NCBI RefSeq assembly: GCF_958298935.1
Contig: NC_084924.1
Location: 7,874,001-7,938,000, forward strand
Source: Phragmites australis
Taxonomy: Eukaryota > Streptophyta > Magnoliopsida > Poales > Poaceae
Direction of reading: 5' to 3'
DNA: 64,000 nucleotides
The translations under genes were made by a program, and so were the position numbers. This document shows positions 48,466 to 60,469 of this stretch, in pieces (position 1 is the first letter of the stretch; the number at the start of each line of letters is the position of its first letter). The notes under the pieces were generated by a model. The model searched no databases. It was given only the letters and a program-made list of their open reading frames with translations, and was not told where the DNA came from.

Positions 48466-49689
48466 AGATGCTATATCCTACCTCGCATGGTGGGTTGGAG
48501 GAACAACTGGGAGTAATATCGATGTGTTCTAGATGTCGGCAGAGGATTTGATTTCGTATTTGACTTGTACTGATTTTCATTCCCTAAGGTGTGTTAGGTG
48601 AAGCACCAGTACACCACTAGAGGTATCGTATATGTCATCGTTTATTTGGTCGACATGTTTATTATGATTGTTATGGAATGGTCATTGTACGAATCAATGG
48701 TTCGAATAAAATCACAAAACAAAGACACAGTACATGAAAGCTATTATGACAGTAACAACAACATACTAGCATGAAAAGGACAATAACATAACACCATAAA
48801 ACTAATAATGACATAGCATCCTATAGGTTATGTCCCCTATTAGGGATGAGACCTCTGGTTGCATCCGTCCTCGGGACTCTACGCCTCCTCACTCTCACTT
48901 GGTTAGCTAAGTATGTAAGGTGGTCCAGTGGAATGATCTGCCGCTCAGGTCATCTAGCGGGTAGTGAAGTGGAGTACTCATCCTATGAGGGTTATGTCCA
49001 GGAAGTGGCGTGCCAGGTAGCTGCAACACACCAAGCTTGTCGCTCTGTCCGAATATGAAGTCGTACCCAGGGACCTGAGTAACGTCCCTGCTAAGCAGCT
49101 TCATGTAGCTACCATGCGCCTCTACGTCCCGGAGATTGTCGATCTCTGAACATGGAAAAACAAAGAAAACATGTTAGCATTGATAAACTGTGACATGCGT
49201 AACAATTTGTTATGCATGAAGTGAGTATCGTACCTGAGCTGAGGATATGAGAACTCGAAGGACCTGGGTAATAGAGGAATGGTGTGTCACCTCGCTGGTC
49301 CACATACGCATCCTTAGAGCGTGGTCGATCCTCATTCACGATATGCTCGATAGCTTGGTCCCATTCGTTAACCCACTGCTGCACACGTAACGCAAACGTG
49401 CTTGTGGAATGAGCCCCCTCTGGGTCAACCTACAAAAACATATATATATGAAAAAAGGTGTAGACGTGGGTCGTATGAAAATGTAATTGCAATGTTATGA
49501 ACTTGTGTATGTTCATAGACACCAACCTAGTCACATGTAGCGGGATTGTCAGGAACTTCCGAACTGCCGCATCACATGATGCAGTGAGTACTCTCGACAT
49601 AGATGTCAAAGACGAGGGCACAAGTCGTGAGCTAGTACTCCCAATTACATAAGCAGAGCACTAAAAGTCCTAGCAGAGCACATCGATGT

Positions 49690-50900
49690 ACCTCAGCCTC
49701 AGTGTATGGCCTCCAGCGGACATAGTCCACCATCAGCTCATCGAACTAGTGAACATAGACCGGGTACATGTGGTGTGTTTGCATGCTGGACTAACTCAAC
49801 TGTGCAACCAAACTAAGTTATAGAAACAAAAAAGAACATAATGAACATATACATACACAAGTAGCATAACACTTACCTTACATCTGCACCACAAGGACCC
49901 CATGGTCAGACCGTCAACCCCGTCTGCAATGAACTGGTATGTTCTATGGTTGACAACAGGCATGCCGATGGCGATACGCTTGTATGACCACATCTGAAGC
50001 AATAGATGACACCCGATGAGGATCGCGTTGATGTCGGTTTTTGTACAGCCGTCGCACAGGCTGTAGTATGTCGCAGCCAGCACAGCTGAAGCCTAGCTGT
50101 ACTGCGAGACCTCCCCCGGATAGAAGTTCGCAACCTCTATGGCGAGGGGGTCATGCTCCTCGAGACCGTATTGCCATGGGTCTCGGTGAACATGACCCAC
50201 CCGAACAACAACATGAGGTACGCCTTCAGGTGACGTGAGACGTCCTCGTCGCCAGCCTATGGGTGGATGTTATCCGCATGTAAAAAAAGGAACGAGTACC
50301 AATATCTTCATTCGTTAGTAATGTAAAAGAGATAAGAATATAGTACAAGACATTTGTACAACAAAATAAACGAGAAAGGCCTTTGTCGGGCCATGCTTCT
50401 CAGTCCTTGGAAAAGGACAAAACGAGGCTACACCGTCTCTCCTTTCAATGACGAACAAGCGAGCCAGCAACTCATCATGAAACCCCACGCCCACGCCCCT
50501 AGCCCTAACAACGGCACTCGCGCAACGAAGGCCCATCAGGAGTGAGACATCCTCGAGCGTTGGCATCATCTAGCCACACAGGAGGTAGAATGTGTGCGTC
50601 TCGGAACGCCACTTATCGATAAGGGCCACGAGGAGAGACCTGTCGTAGTTGAACAATGTTGCCGCATTTGAGGTCTCCACCAACGCTTCCACCTCCACCA
50701 GTTGGTACAACGGAAGTAGACTAGCAGCACGCAACCTGTAAACATAATACAATTAGAGATGAATACTTAAAAAAAATGGTATGAAACATTAAATTCAAAA
50801 TGGACAAACCTCAGGATCCAGCGCTCATCAATCCTCATGAGCTCATCCAACACACGAGGTCAAAGTACCGGGAGCTTCTCAGCCTGCACCACGACATGGT
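49690..50900 (-). pseudogene. Plant mobile domain (PMD, MAIN-like) gene, copy 2
   Basis: The minus strand shows ELMRIDERWILR, LRAASLLPLYQLVEVEAL, DRSLLVALIDKWRSETHTFY (50830-50590), a stop, then PTLEDVSLLMGLR and GFHDELLARLF (50560-50440), then YYSLCDGCTKTD, GCHLLLQMWSYKRIAIGMP and DGLTMGSLWC (50070-49880). A GTAAGT donor and a GTCCAG acceptor bound a 91-bp intron (49786-49876), followed by YVRWRPYTEAE (49735-49700). This is a plant mobile domain (often annotated phosphatase 7 long form). The intron position equals that in copy 1. Premature stops (for example before PTLEDV) make it a pseudogene. Confidence 0.85.
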
Positions 50901-51137
50901 ACAAACGGTGTCTAACGTCGAGCTCAAGGTCAAACTGCTCCACGTGCGCAATACCTATTTTTCACAAGTTATTCACATTTGTATATGCAAAACAAACACA
51001 AAGTAAGAAGTGTCAACCACTCTAGATCTGGTTTAAACTGGTATTTATTTATGGGAACTAAACAAGTAAATGTTCAACATATAACATGACATGATAGATT
51101 GTTCAAATCATACATAAATATGTAAACAAATCACAAC

Positions 51138-53440
51138 CTAACACGTTACAACCTCGCACATAGTGTCAGTCTCAGTACTAAAATAGTAAAGTACAATGTT
51201 GTGCACGTGAACATCCATCACACCATGAATTACAACATTAATTGATCTCAACGAGCCGACGACCGATGACCCTGAGGATGTCCCCCATCTGCAATAGACC
51301 CGAAAGGACATGTTTCTGTATGGTTCACACTTGGGACAACAACGGTGCATTTTTTGTACGTGTCTTGTTCTATTACACTTATTGCACACTTTCACATGAT
51401 GTCCAACTTCTACTTCATCTATGTTATTATAGAGATTCGTAGTCTTAGGTCGTCACTTCTTTTGCTTCATCTTTTCGGGATCAGAGATGAATACACAATC
51501 AGGCCCAGATTCCTTCATGAAAGAACTATAAATCCTGAAATCATAGATCTCATGGTACCAGATGTCGAACAGAGCTTCCTTCTTGAAGTACTCACAGATG
51601 TACCTCTGAGTCATCATACCCATCACATCATACGTGGCAATAACATGGGAGCATGGCTTCTGCAGAAGCATCGTCTTGTAGTAGGTGCAAACACACCTGT
51701 CATCAAAGATGGTGCACTTGTGGGTAACTATCTCACACTTGCCCCCTCTACTTCCTTTATCTCTGTATAGAATTTCGTATTTGTACTGTGCAGTTCCCAT
51801 AATCTTCACTTAGTGTATCTTTATCTTCTCTGCCTTGTCTTTCATGTACTTAGTCATCTTTATCCTATAAATCAAACGAGCATCATTTTGTGCCGTATGC
51901 CCCTTGAAGTATGAACTCTACAATCCGCACCAGCGGTAGCCCCCTCACACTTTTCATCATCCAATTATAAACCTCTTCTAAATTTGTAGTCATAATACCG
52001 TACCTAGCTTAGTTTGTGTTGTAGAGAAGAGCTCATGCTTCAGCGCATTTTCAATCCACTCGTTAAATGACCTGGTAGATGACCCAGTCCTTCGCGTGAT
52101 GCCAGCTTCATTATTCGTTGGTAGGGACTAAAAAGGTACTGGTTCATCCTCTAATCCGCTCATGGTCCTCCCTGCATGCTCATGTATTTGCTTCTTCGTC
52201 AGCTCATCCAGTGTCTTCCAAAGAGCATCAAACTTCCGCTGTTGGTTCTGGCCTCACAATCTCTTGAACAACTTTATAAGGTTCTCATTCCTGAATTGGC
52301 GGAACAAGTTTGCACCCAAATGCCTCATGCACCACATGCTATGCAGATCTAGCCACACATGTCCAATTAGTCATTGTCTGTTCTATTTTGCAGTTCCTTA
52401 ATTGCTACGAGCATCCTAACATGCCGGTCATCTATAAGGCACACATTCAACCGAGCACCAACAACTATCATCCTCACATACTACAAGAACCAATACCAAG
52501 TGCTAGTGCTCTTACTCTCCACAAATGCAAAGGCCAACGGTACAACTTGGCTGTTCCCATCAACCCCAATAGCAGTCAGGATCTATCCCCTGTACTTGCT
52601 AGTAAGAAAAGTGCCGTCAATGTACAAGATAGATCGACAATGCTTGAAAGCTTCGATATATGCCCCTAATGCGAAAAAAGATCGCTTCAGAACGTACTTG
52701 CCATGTTTGGACAATAATGAGTATTTATCAGTCGTAATACGTCTTCGGGTTCCTTCGAGCAATGGTCGGCAACAAATGTGACAAATTATCATATGATGCT
52801 TCGTAGGTCTCGAACCTCATCTCAATTGACTTCCTCATCTCAATTTGCCTGATTATGGACCCTAGCTTGTAATTTAAGTTGTTCACAATCTGTGCGTACA
52901 TCACATTGGCTACAAAGGTTGAGGTGATGTTTTTGTGGTTGGGCTCAAGTTTGTCCATCATACAAGTGTGATCGACCACAATCAACACCTCCCAATAGTC
53001 AATCCACTTTCCCTTGAAGTCGTGCACCCGCCACGGGCAACCCTCCTTCACATCATATTCCTTCTTCCTTGTCATCGAAGCGATGTCATCCATTGAGTCA
53101 CTGCATCCTTTATGGTCTGGCTGGTATGATACCTAACACCCTGGGTCACCTCATTATGCATATACTCACAGGCCATCTGATTCCCCTCATTCACCACAAG
53201 ATTGTTGAAGTTCGAATTGTTCTAGTCCATGGGAATAAGAGCATCTCCTCATCATCCAAGATGTCATACTTAGGGGATTCGTCAGCCTAAAGATCATCCA
53301 GCTCCATTTGTTCAATTAGAGAAGGGATTCATTCTTCCTCATTTGTCTCACCGATCGGTTCAGTCGGATACTCTGATAAATATGCACCATTCGGATCGAC
53401 ATCATCCTCATGCTCTTCCTCATCACCCTCCTCCGCCATG
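51138..53440 (-). pseudogene. MuDR-type MULE transposase, copy 2
   Basis: The start MAEEGDEEEHEDDVDPNGAY (from 53440) is the acidic N-terminus usual for this transposase group. It is followed, through stops and a shift, by CPWRVHDFKGKW, NHKNITSTFVANVMYAQIV and MRFETYEASYDNLSHLL (53040-52780). The DDE core at 52640-52160 has LYIDGTFLTSKYRG, NVCLIDDRHVR and WCMRHLGANLFRQF. The SWIM finger CVCTYYKTMLLQKPCSHVIA (51700-51640) keeps all ligands. A terminal zinc knuckle CNKCNRTRHVQKMHRC lies at 51390-51340. Two in-frame stops lie near the N-terminus and more inside, so it is not translatable as a whole. Confidence 0.88.
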
Positions 53441-54394
53441 TTCCCCCACCCTACATCTCCCTCACTAACTCCTTATTCTTCTATTGTACAAGCAACATAG
53501 GAGGTCAACCTCTATGCACAACATCCTATAGTTACCTCTTCCACACTGATTCTTCCCAAAGCAGATACACCTCCTAGTACACACCATCTCTCACTCGGTT
53601 GTCCACAATACTAATGGTCATCTCTTGAACCTCAGGGTCTATTTAAAAACCCCGCATCAACCAAACATATAAGTGTCCGATACTTTTATGCATAGGCCTA
53701 GAGATACCCTTGTCCATTGATTGAAATACGGACTCACCACCCCTTCTGAACCATATAATATTTCAATGTCCCCATAAAAAATCCTAAACTACCACATATC
53801 CGACATACCTAGCAATCATCGACAAAAACACTAATATTATTACGACAGAATAGAAATAATTATGTAAACTTACATCTACAATGAAAAATTGATTACAAAC
53901 ATAGCCTCAACATGTAATATATACCGCAACAAAATATTCTCAGATCGTTACATCAAACACCTCTAAATCATACATCTATCATACTATTTATAACTACACT
54001 ATATCCAAATCATACATCTATTACCTAACATATGTCTAAATATTATATCTAATTGCTAAAAAATGCATATAAAAAAACATAATCGCTAAACTATAGCGAA
54101 CCATAATTCTAAAACTAGATCTACATTCTAACCTGCATCTAGTGGCTATCATACCATGTTTATAAAAATATTCTAGATCTAGCATCTAACCTACGTTAAA
54201 ATATAAAACTAGTGGCTATCTTATCGGGTTTGAAAAAAAAATGGAAAAAAAAGCATACCTCTTTCCTCCAGGAGAGTTTCGCTGCACAATTTGCCCCTCT
54301 CCCTTCCTCTCCTCTCCTCTTCTCTCCTCTCCGCTGTGTTGGCATTAAATAAGCGGCTCACATTAATAGAACTAGCGCGGTCAGATTAAATACC

Positions 54395-54592
54395 TAAAAG
54401 ATCTTGCTCATCTAACAAACGAGACCTTTTGGATAGGTCCGAAGCCACAAATATCTCTGTTTTCATCCATTGAACGAGCGAGATATTTCTCTCTCCGATT
54501 ATTTAATACACTAAATATCACAGACTATAAAATTCTCGCCCATTGAACAAGCGGCAATTACAAATACAATTTTTTCAAACGAGCATGTATTC
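54395..54592. repeat. Right terminal inverted repeat, MULE copy 2
   Basis: Contains GCGAGATATTTCTCTCTCCG, TTATTTAATACAC and CAATTTTTTCAAA, inverted relative to the left end. Confidence 0.75.
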
Positions 54593-54928
54593 TTAATATA
54601 TATACACACACTGCAGCCCGTGTGCCAGACATCGCAGAGCCGGCTGGGCTCTGATGTAGCAGGCCCGAACATTACCAAAGTTTAGCTCTCAAGTTAGTGT
54701 GAGGCCGTGAAGAATGATGGAAGTACAGGCCCATTTACTATATGGTCCTGGTACAGTTGGGCCGAATTCAAGGGCTGGTCTCGGTCCTGAGACTCTAAAA
54801 AGAAAGTAAAATTCGATTTCGATCTCTCAGAAAACAGCTCAAGATAAATTCAGTTCATCCAGTCACCTTCCCCCCTTCCTTCCCTTCGATTCGTACTAGC
54901 GTAGGCTGTCCTCGCACGCAATGCCGCC

Positions 54929-55072
54929 ATGCTAGGCTTCCGCTTGTGCGGGCCGGGGCGACGACCGACGAGTTCCCGCAGCTGCCTGGATGTCGTCAAG
55001 AGGTGCGTCCGGCCGGTGGTGGTCGACGTCGACCACGAGCAGCCCGATGCGATCCGCTGATGGGACTCTGGT
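54929..55072 (+). other. Possible 5' exon of an unrecognised gene
   Basis: A CT-rich leader (54860-54900) precedes ATG at 54929 and a GC-rich frame MLGFRLCGPGRRPT...SCLDVVKRC, a composition like a grass first exon with an N-terminal targeting peptide. The frame meets TGA at about 55058, shortly before a GTGAGT donor; another donor-like AGGTGCGT lies at about 55001. I cannot connect it securely to the exons at 57.8-58.8 kb. Confidence 0.35.
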
Positions 55073-55979
55073 GAGTACGGTGGCTTAATCCCTAAGCTTT
55101 CCTGTGCTCTCTTGCTCCCATTCTTTCCCTGCTTTAGAACAGTTATTGTTACTAGTATGTCGATGCAACTGCGAGGTCAGGTCTCGTGTATTCTATAGAT
55201 CTACTGCGTAGTTGCATCGGTAAACTGTAATAATAACTGTTTTGAATTTCCGTTCTAAAGTAATCTTCAATCTGTGTATGAATGGTCTGTATTTCACTTT
55301 AGCATAGTAGTACATGAATTAGTTCGGATGGGCAAGAAAACTGAACTAAAGCCCATTATCATCCAAAGGTCCTGGTTATATTCCCTTCCTAGCCAAACAA
55401 GCCCTATAGATTTCTTGGTTATATTCCCTTCCTAGCCAAACAAGCCCTAGATTTCTTACTTTGCCGTTCTTAGAATAACTTTCGATCATCAATCCTACCT
55501 TGCTATGTTCGGGAAAAAAAACTGTAAAGCATTACTCTGAATGTATTTTTATGTAAAGTCTACTGACATTACTTCAGTAGGCAAAGTAAAAAAAAAGTTG
55601 AATAATATTCTGAAGTACTTGTATTTGGGTAGATTGGGAATCCCATGAAAGGTGATTTATTGTTGATTAGAAGAAGCTTTTTTTATTGCAAAGAACTCGT
55701 ATTAGCATATTCAACACTCCCTGCGTCACCAAATATAGCTTCTTTTGGACATCACAGCCACGAAAGTAATGGCATGGCCAGTTGGCCACTAGTTTCGATC
55801 TTACATGTTGTTACATATATCAGAACAAATTATGAAAGAATAGATTGTATAGTAATATAGAAATACTAAATTCTTGTGGCGATACTGGATACATTTTTAT
55901 ATATCGATGGCCAACTAAGAACATTTGATTGGGATATGGTTTCAATCCTAGCTATTAGATAGATGCAATAAATCACGGA

Positions 55980-57597
55980 TGTAAGGATCGGTGATATTCT
56001 AAAAGGGAGTGAATTAGGACACTTAAAAATCTAAATTAAATTGGCTTTAAAAACTTCACAAAATAAATTTATCTCAATTTCTATCTAAGTGTGCTATAGA
56101 TTTATCTGGTATGTCTACTCTACCGCTCAAGAGGATTACAACCTACTCTAGTAAGGTAAATTATAAGTATGTAAATGCAGAAATGTAAATAAAATAAGGT
56201 AGAGAGACAAACTCGGTACAAGGGAAGTCGTCAAGTCTTTTCTGATCACAGCTCTTGATCTACTAAGTCACCAAGACAAGATCTCAAGCACGATGAGTCA
56301 CCAAGGTAAGGTCTTACCACTAGCCTCTTTTCCGATCACTTACCGTCGTGATCATTTCAGAGCTTGAGCCACCAAGATAAGTGTCTTTGCGTCTTCATAT
56401 ACGTGTCTTGCCACTGTTCACACCAAGTTAGAAGGCCAATAAGCTTGAGCCACTAAGGCTCAAGATGCCGAAGAGTTACCAAGACTTCAATGCACTGACG
56501 TACCACTCGGTACAAGCTAGGATTACTACTTGATCCTTTCTTTAAACTGCAACATCTAACTACAACTCATTCTAGGTTTATAAGCACTAGACACTCTAAT
56601 CTTATACTTAATTATCTTAGATAATTATTTTAAGTACTTTGGTGGCTTGAATGTCTTCTCAAGTGTATATGAGCTTCTTTTAGACTCCAGCAGCATGCCA
56701 CAACTTCAAATGACTGAGTAGAGGGGTATTTATAGTCTCAAGCCCGCCAATTAGCTGTTTTCCCAACGTCTCAGAAAAGCTGTTAAAATTGGATGATCCG
56801 ATGAGAATAGTAATACTAACACCAGATCATCTGGGGAGTATAAACTCAAAAACTACCTATTGAAACTCCACTCAATGCCTCTGTAAACACAATACACTCT
56901 GGTGTGCCTTCAAATCCATCACCGGACCTTCCGATATGTTATCTTGAATCATCCGAATCTTTGCAACCTCTATGTGTAAAATGTTCTGGTGCATTTATCT
57001 GATATTCATTCTATCCACACAGGACCATTTGGTGAGTTAAATATTCTTTTCTTTTCTCTAAAAATGCTCCGATGCAACTATCTCTGTGATCACCGGACTA
57101 TCCGATAAGTTGATCTTCATTCCTCAATATTTGCAGTCGCCTCTGTAAGAAATGCTTCGGTGCTATACTCCAGTGTGCACAAATCAAGCACCGGATCTTT
57201 TGATGGGTTGATCTTCAATCTTCTACACTTGTATTCTTCTCTGCAAGAAATATTCCGGTGTTACCCAGTGCAGATCACCGGACAATCCGGTGAGATTCTC
57301 AGCCTTCTCTCATTTGTCAGAAATACTCTGATGAGTTCAACACACAGAACACTGGACCATCCAACGAAGTCATCAACCTTTACTTTGCCTCTGGACACAA
57401 TGCTCCGATGAGTGTAAACTCTTCTGCACCGTTTCTTCTGGTGAGGCAAATCTTCTTATGACTTTTCTAATTTAATCGAACTTTGTCCCAGCTACGTTGG
57501 CTTCTTAATGTATTATATTTATAAGACCTACTAACATATATTTTTGATAAATATGATAGTTTTAATGACTATGTTGTTATTAATCATCAAAATCACA
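55980..57597 (-). repeat. Solo LTR of a copia-like (Sirevirus-type) element
   Basis: On the minus strand it begins TGTGATTTTGATGATTAATA and ends with CACTCCCTTTTAG ... TCCTTACA, both usual for copia LTRs in grasses. It is about 1.6 kb with no adjoining retrotransposon genes. No 5-bp duplication was found. It lies between the possible first exon at 54.9 kb and the exons at 57.8 kb, so probably in an intron. Confidence 0.6.
56780..57440. repeat. Array of ACCGGAC..TCCGGTG palindromic repeats
   Basis: Motifs such as ATCACCGGACAATCCGGTGA (57267-57290) recur about seven times, in degenerate form, at 70-100 bp spacing, each followed by CTTCAAT or CTTCTCTG-like text. They lie inside the solo LTR. 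Confidence 0.6.
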
Positions 57598-57767
57598 ATC
57601 ATAGCTTAATAAGATCATTTTCACTGTAAGGGAGTCCAGTAGTGTTTTGTGTACACAAAGATGGGTGGATGGAGGAAGGAATACAACTTCTTTATACAAT
57701 GTAAAAATACATGTATCTTTTGCTATCAAAATTTTCTCATAAGGTTCCATCCTTTTGTCATCACCAG

Positions 57768-58764
57768 ATGATGAAAATGACAAAGCTACTGCGGCATCTT
57801 GGGAATATATTCTTAAAGCATCTGTATCTCGGTGGAATAGAGTGGAGTTGACCAAATTCAACAGCTTTTTACTCGGTAAGCCTCAATGGTTAAACTCTGC
57901 CCTTGGCCCATATTTTACGATAAACTATTGTTTCCACTAATGCTAACAATGGGAATTCTTCAATTAGACATCGTAGTATTTTAGATTTTTACTCCGCTAA
58001 CGTTCAGAGGCAGAATACGATTTTTTTTCTTGAGAAAAAGGCAAAAAATACTTTGTATAGACCACAGAAACAACTCGGTAGCCAATTAAGGACAGTATGA
58101 CTCCCACGTGCCTACCCATTTGGTGTGTGCCAAGTAACAGGAAGAGTTGCATTTCATAAACTTTGAACAATCAGAACAGGATAATAAGCAATGGATGTTG
58201 TATGACTATCATGATGAATTATTAGATCAGTACGTGTCTTGCTCATCTTTTTACATGCTGCCTATAATTCAATATTTTTTTCTTTCCCTCAGGGCCGGCT
58301 TTGGAGGATGCAGAAAAATAAAAATGATGTTGAAGAGTACGACGACAGAATTAAGGAGTTGAATAAAACACTCAATGAGGACGAGAAATTTAGTTATATT
58401 GAGATCCGACCCCGGTTTCGTAGACCAACATGCTTCTATCCATGGTACAAAATGTATCAGATGAAAAACACAAATCCTAGTAACGCTTCTGACTATCTCT
58501 CTTCTTTCTTTTTTTTTGGTCAAAAAGAAACTATCTGAAGTTCTGAACTACTGCGAGCCTCATGGATTTTTCTAACCCCACCCCACCCCAGGTTCTTTGA
58601 GCAAACAATTTACGGAGCCTGGTGTATTTGAGTATATGATAACTGCTATGCTCCGGTTCTTCTTGTTGAGGTCTGCTGATGATTTTTTTCATGACCAGCC
58701 TATGAGATGGCATCGATTATCTAAGGAAAAATGTCTTCCTCCAATCACGGGAGCACGCCCGTGA
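57768..58764 (+). CDS. Unrecognised protein, four 3'-terminal exons
   Basis: Exons 57768-57875, 58145-58233, 58293-58479 and 58592-58764 join with matching phases to one open frame ending TGA at 58764. Joins: CTCG|GTAAGC to GGAAG|AGTTG (phase 1), CAGTAC|GTGTCT to CTCAG|GGCC (phase 0, weak donor), CCTA|GTAACG to CCCCAG|GTTC (phase 1). The frame includes DDENDKATAASWEYIL, HFINFEQSEQDNKQWML, YDYHDELLDQY, RLWRMQKNKND, IEIRPRFRRPTCFYPWY, VFEYMITAMLRFFLL and FFHDQPMRWH. I recognise no domain. The protein seems acidic in its first part and basic-aromatic later, without signal peptide or clear membrane segment. The 5' end is uncertain and may lie at 54.9 kb. It could also be a retired gene copy. Confidence 0.5.
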
Positions 58765-58932
58765 GATTAGTCCGATCAGTTTCCTAGAAGTTTTCCACAT
58801 ACCAACTTTTTTTTTTTTTTGACTTTATGGTGGTCGTGTATGTGTATAAGATTTCTTTCTTAGTTCTCTCAGTCAGCATTACCTTTTCAATGTTTTTATT
58901 TCTGTTTACCTTTTTTTTAAGTGTTCAATTAA

Positions 58933-58980
58933 TACTACGTCTATTCTTAAATATTTGTGAATTTTGGCACGACAGATTAA
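58933..58980 (+). mobile_element. Stowaway-type MITE end fragment
   Basis: TACTACGTCTATTCTTAAAT followed by ATTTGTGAATTTTGGCACGAC is a common Stowaway left end. No right end is seen; it is probably cut by the copia insertion. Confidence 0.35.
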
Positions 58981-58999
58981 GTAGGTAGTACTGATGCTC

Positions 59000-60343
59000 G
59001 ATGGGTAGAGTTATGGTGGAGAACCGGTGCAGAGCACCTGAGAGAAAGAGAGAGAGATAGATTAGATCAATCTGTTCTTTGCCTTTTATTCAATCTAACG
59101 GTCTCTTTATATAGAGTGCTACCTTACAAGTTTATATGGTATTACGTGAACTGGTCTTGAGTCAAGTTGAGAAGGACTTGTACTCGTACTCGTTTGTTGA
59201 TTCATGTATAAGTGTTGCTCGAAGGAGAACATGATCGATGATGAATCGACGAACTAAGTTTAGGGAGAAACTGAGGTTCGATGACTAAGTTCAGGAGTAA
59301 CTGATGCCTTTGTGAACGAGGATGTCATGCGAGACATTCAGACTAGAGAACAGTGTACGTAAAGACAAGGTTGCATGTGTGCGACTAGGTGCACTGCGAA
59401 GAAGGGTAGACGTACGCAAGGTCATAGGCAACCAGATTCTGTGTTTGGATGATGGAGTCCTTCAAGTACATGGCAAGATCAGGCTGCAGTCTGATTGGTT
59501 GAAGAGTCTAGTCCTATAAGGAATCGAGTGTTAGTTTGAGTTGGACTCGAGCACGAATTGAATTCGGTTATAGGTAGATGTGTTTTGGTATGGTTTGTGC
59601 CCATAGAGGATATGATCAGATTTTCAAACCAAGGTTGGTTTGGGAGGCTATATATTGAGAGGGTCTTGGTCAGGGCGAGGTGTGCCAGCGTCAAGAACGA
59701 GATCACACTTAGATTTTGATCTAGAGAGTAGATCTGTCTAGGATTTGAGATTTTGTAAAAATTCTTGTTGGATGCTTTAGAGATGCATCTTGTAAACTCA
59801 TTTATACAATGAAAATTAAGTTTCGTAAGTTGATGAGTTGCTGATTCGAAATTTTTTATCTGTTCTATATTCTGCGTACTTGTTTTGGTTTTCGATTAAT
59901 TTCGTGTTTCTATCAAGTTTCATCTTGGTTTAATCTATCCAAAACCTTCCTAGAATATCTAGTGTTTGATCTGAAAAAAATTGGAGTGATTTTGGTTTGA
60001 TCTCGAGTAGGTTTTTGGTCAACTCGACTAGGTTTTTATCTACTCGATTCTTGTTGATAAAGTCTGTTTTGACTAGGCATAATTTTTGATCCACATATCT
60101 GATTGACTCGATTCTTATTGGGTTAATTTCATATTTGAATCTAGTTTCAGCTACCCGAATTTGAGGGCAATCGGACCTACGAATATTTCTCTATGTTATT
60201 TTTACTAGAGCATGTATAATCTATTTTGAGTGGAATATCTAGTTTAAATTGATTTTCGATTAGGGTGAATTAATTCTTAAATTTGGTTTCTACAATCATT
60301 CACCCCCTCTGATTGTCTTATTAGAGTGTAATCGATCCTATAA
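59000..60343 (+). repeat. 5' LTR and leader of the Sirevirus-like element
   Basis: Holds a TATA-like CTATATATTGAGAG (about 59648) and ends near ATTCACCCCCTCTGATTG. The left boundary is uncertain, since the other LTR is outside the window. Confidence 0.55.
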
Positions 60344-60355
60344 TTGGTATCAGAG
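60344..60355 (+). promoter_or_regulatory. Primer-binding site of the Sirevirus-like element
   Basis: TTGGTATCAGAG, complementary to the 3' end of initiator methionine tRNA, as in most plant copia elements. Confidence 0.85.
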
Positions 60356-60469
60356 TTTTAATACTTTTCTAATTAATCTTAATCGGTAATTAGAAATATA
60401 GCTTTACATACGTATTTCACAAAACCTTGTGTTTTTGATGAAGTTAATTTTTAGTTTTGAAAGGCGAAG

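Larger units (their letters stand above)
45885..54592 (-). mobile_element. Compound Mutator-like element, copy 2
   Basis: Bounded by long imperfect terminal inverted repeats: left 45885-46105, right about 54395-54592. They share TTTGAAAAAATTG at the tips, ATTAAATAA and GAGAAATATCTCGC inside. On the minus strand it encodes a MuDR-type transposase and a PMD protein, with a charged gene at the left; a GRF-like gene is on the plus strand. The arrangement matches copy 1. Only the GRF-like gene is open. Both flanks are AT-rich, so a 9-bp target duplication cannot be decided. Confidence 0.85.

Noticed and set aside
49690..50900. Possible serine/threonine phosphatase gene
   Set aside because: Grass databases often label PMD proteins phosphatase 7 long form, but the residues here belong to the mobile domain; no phosphatase metal-binding motifs are present.
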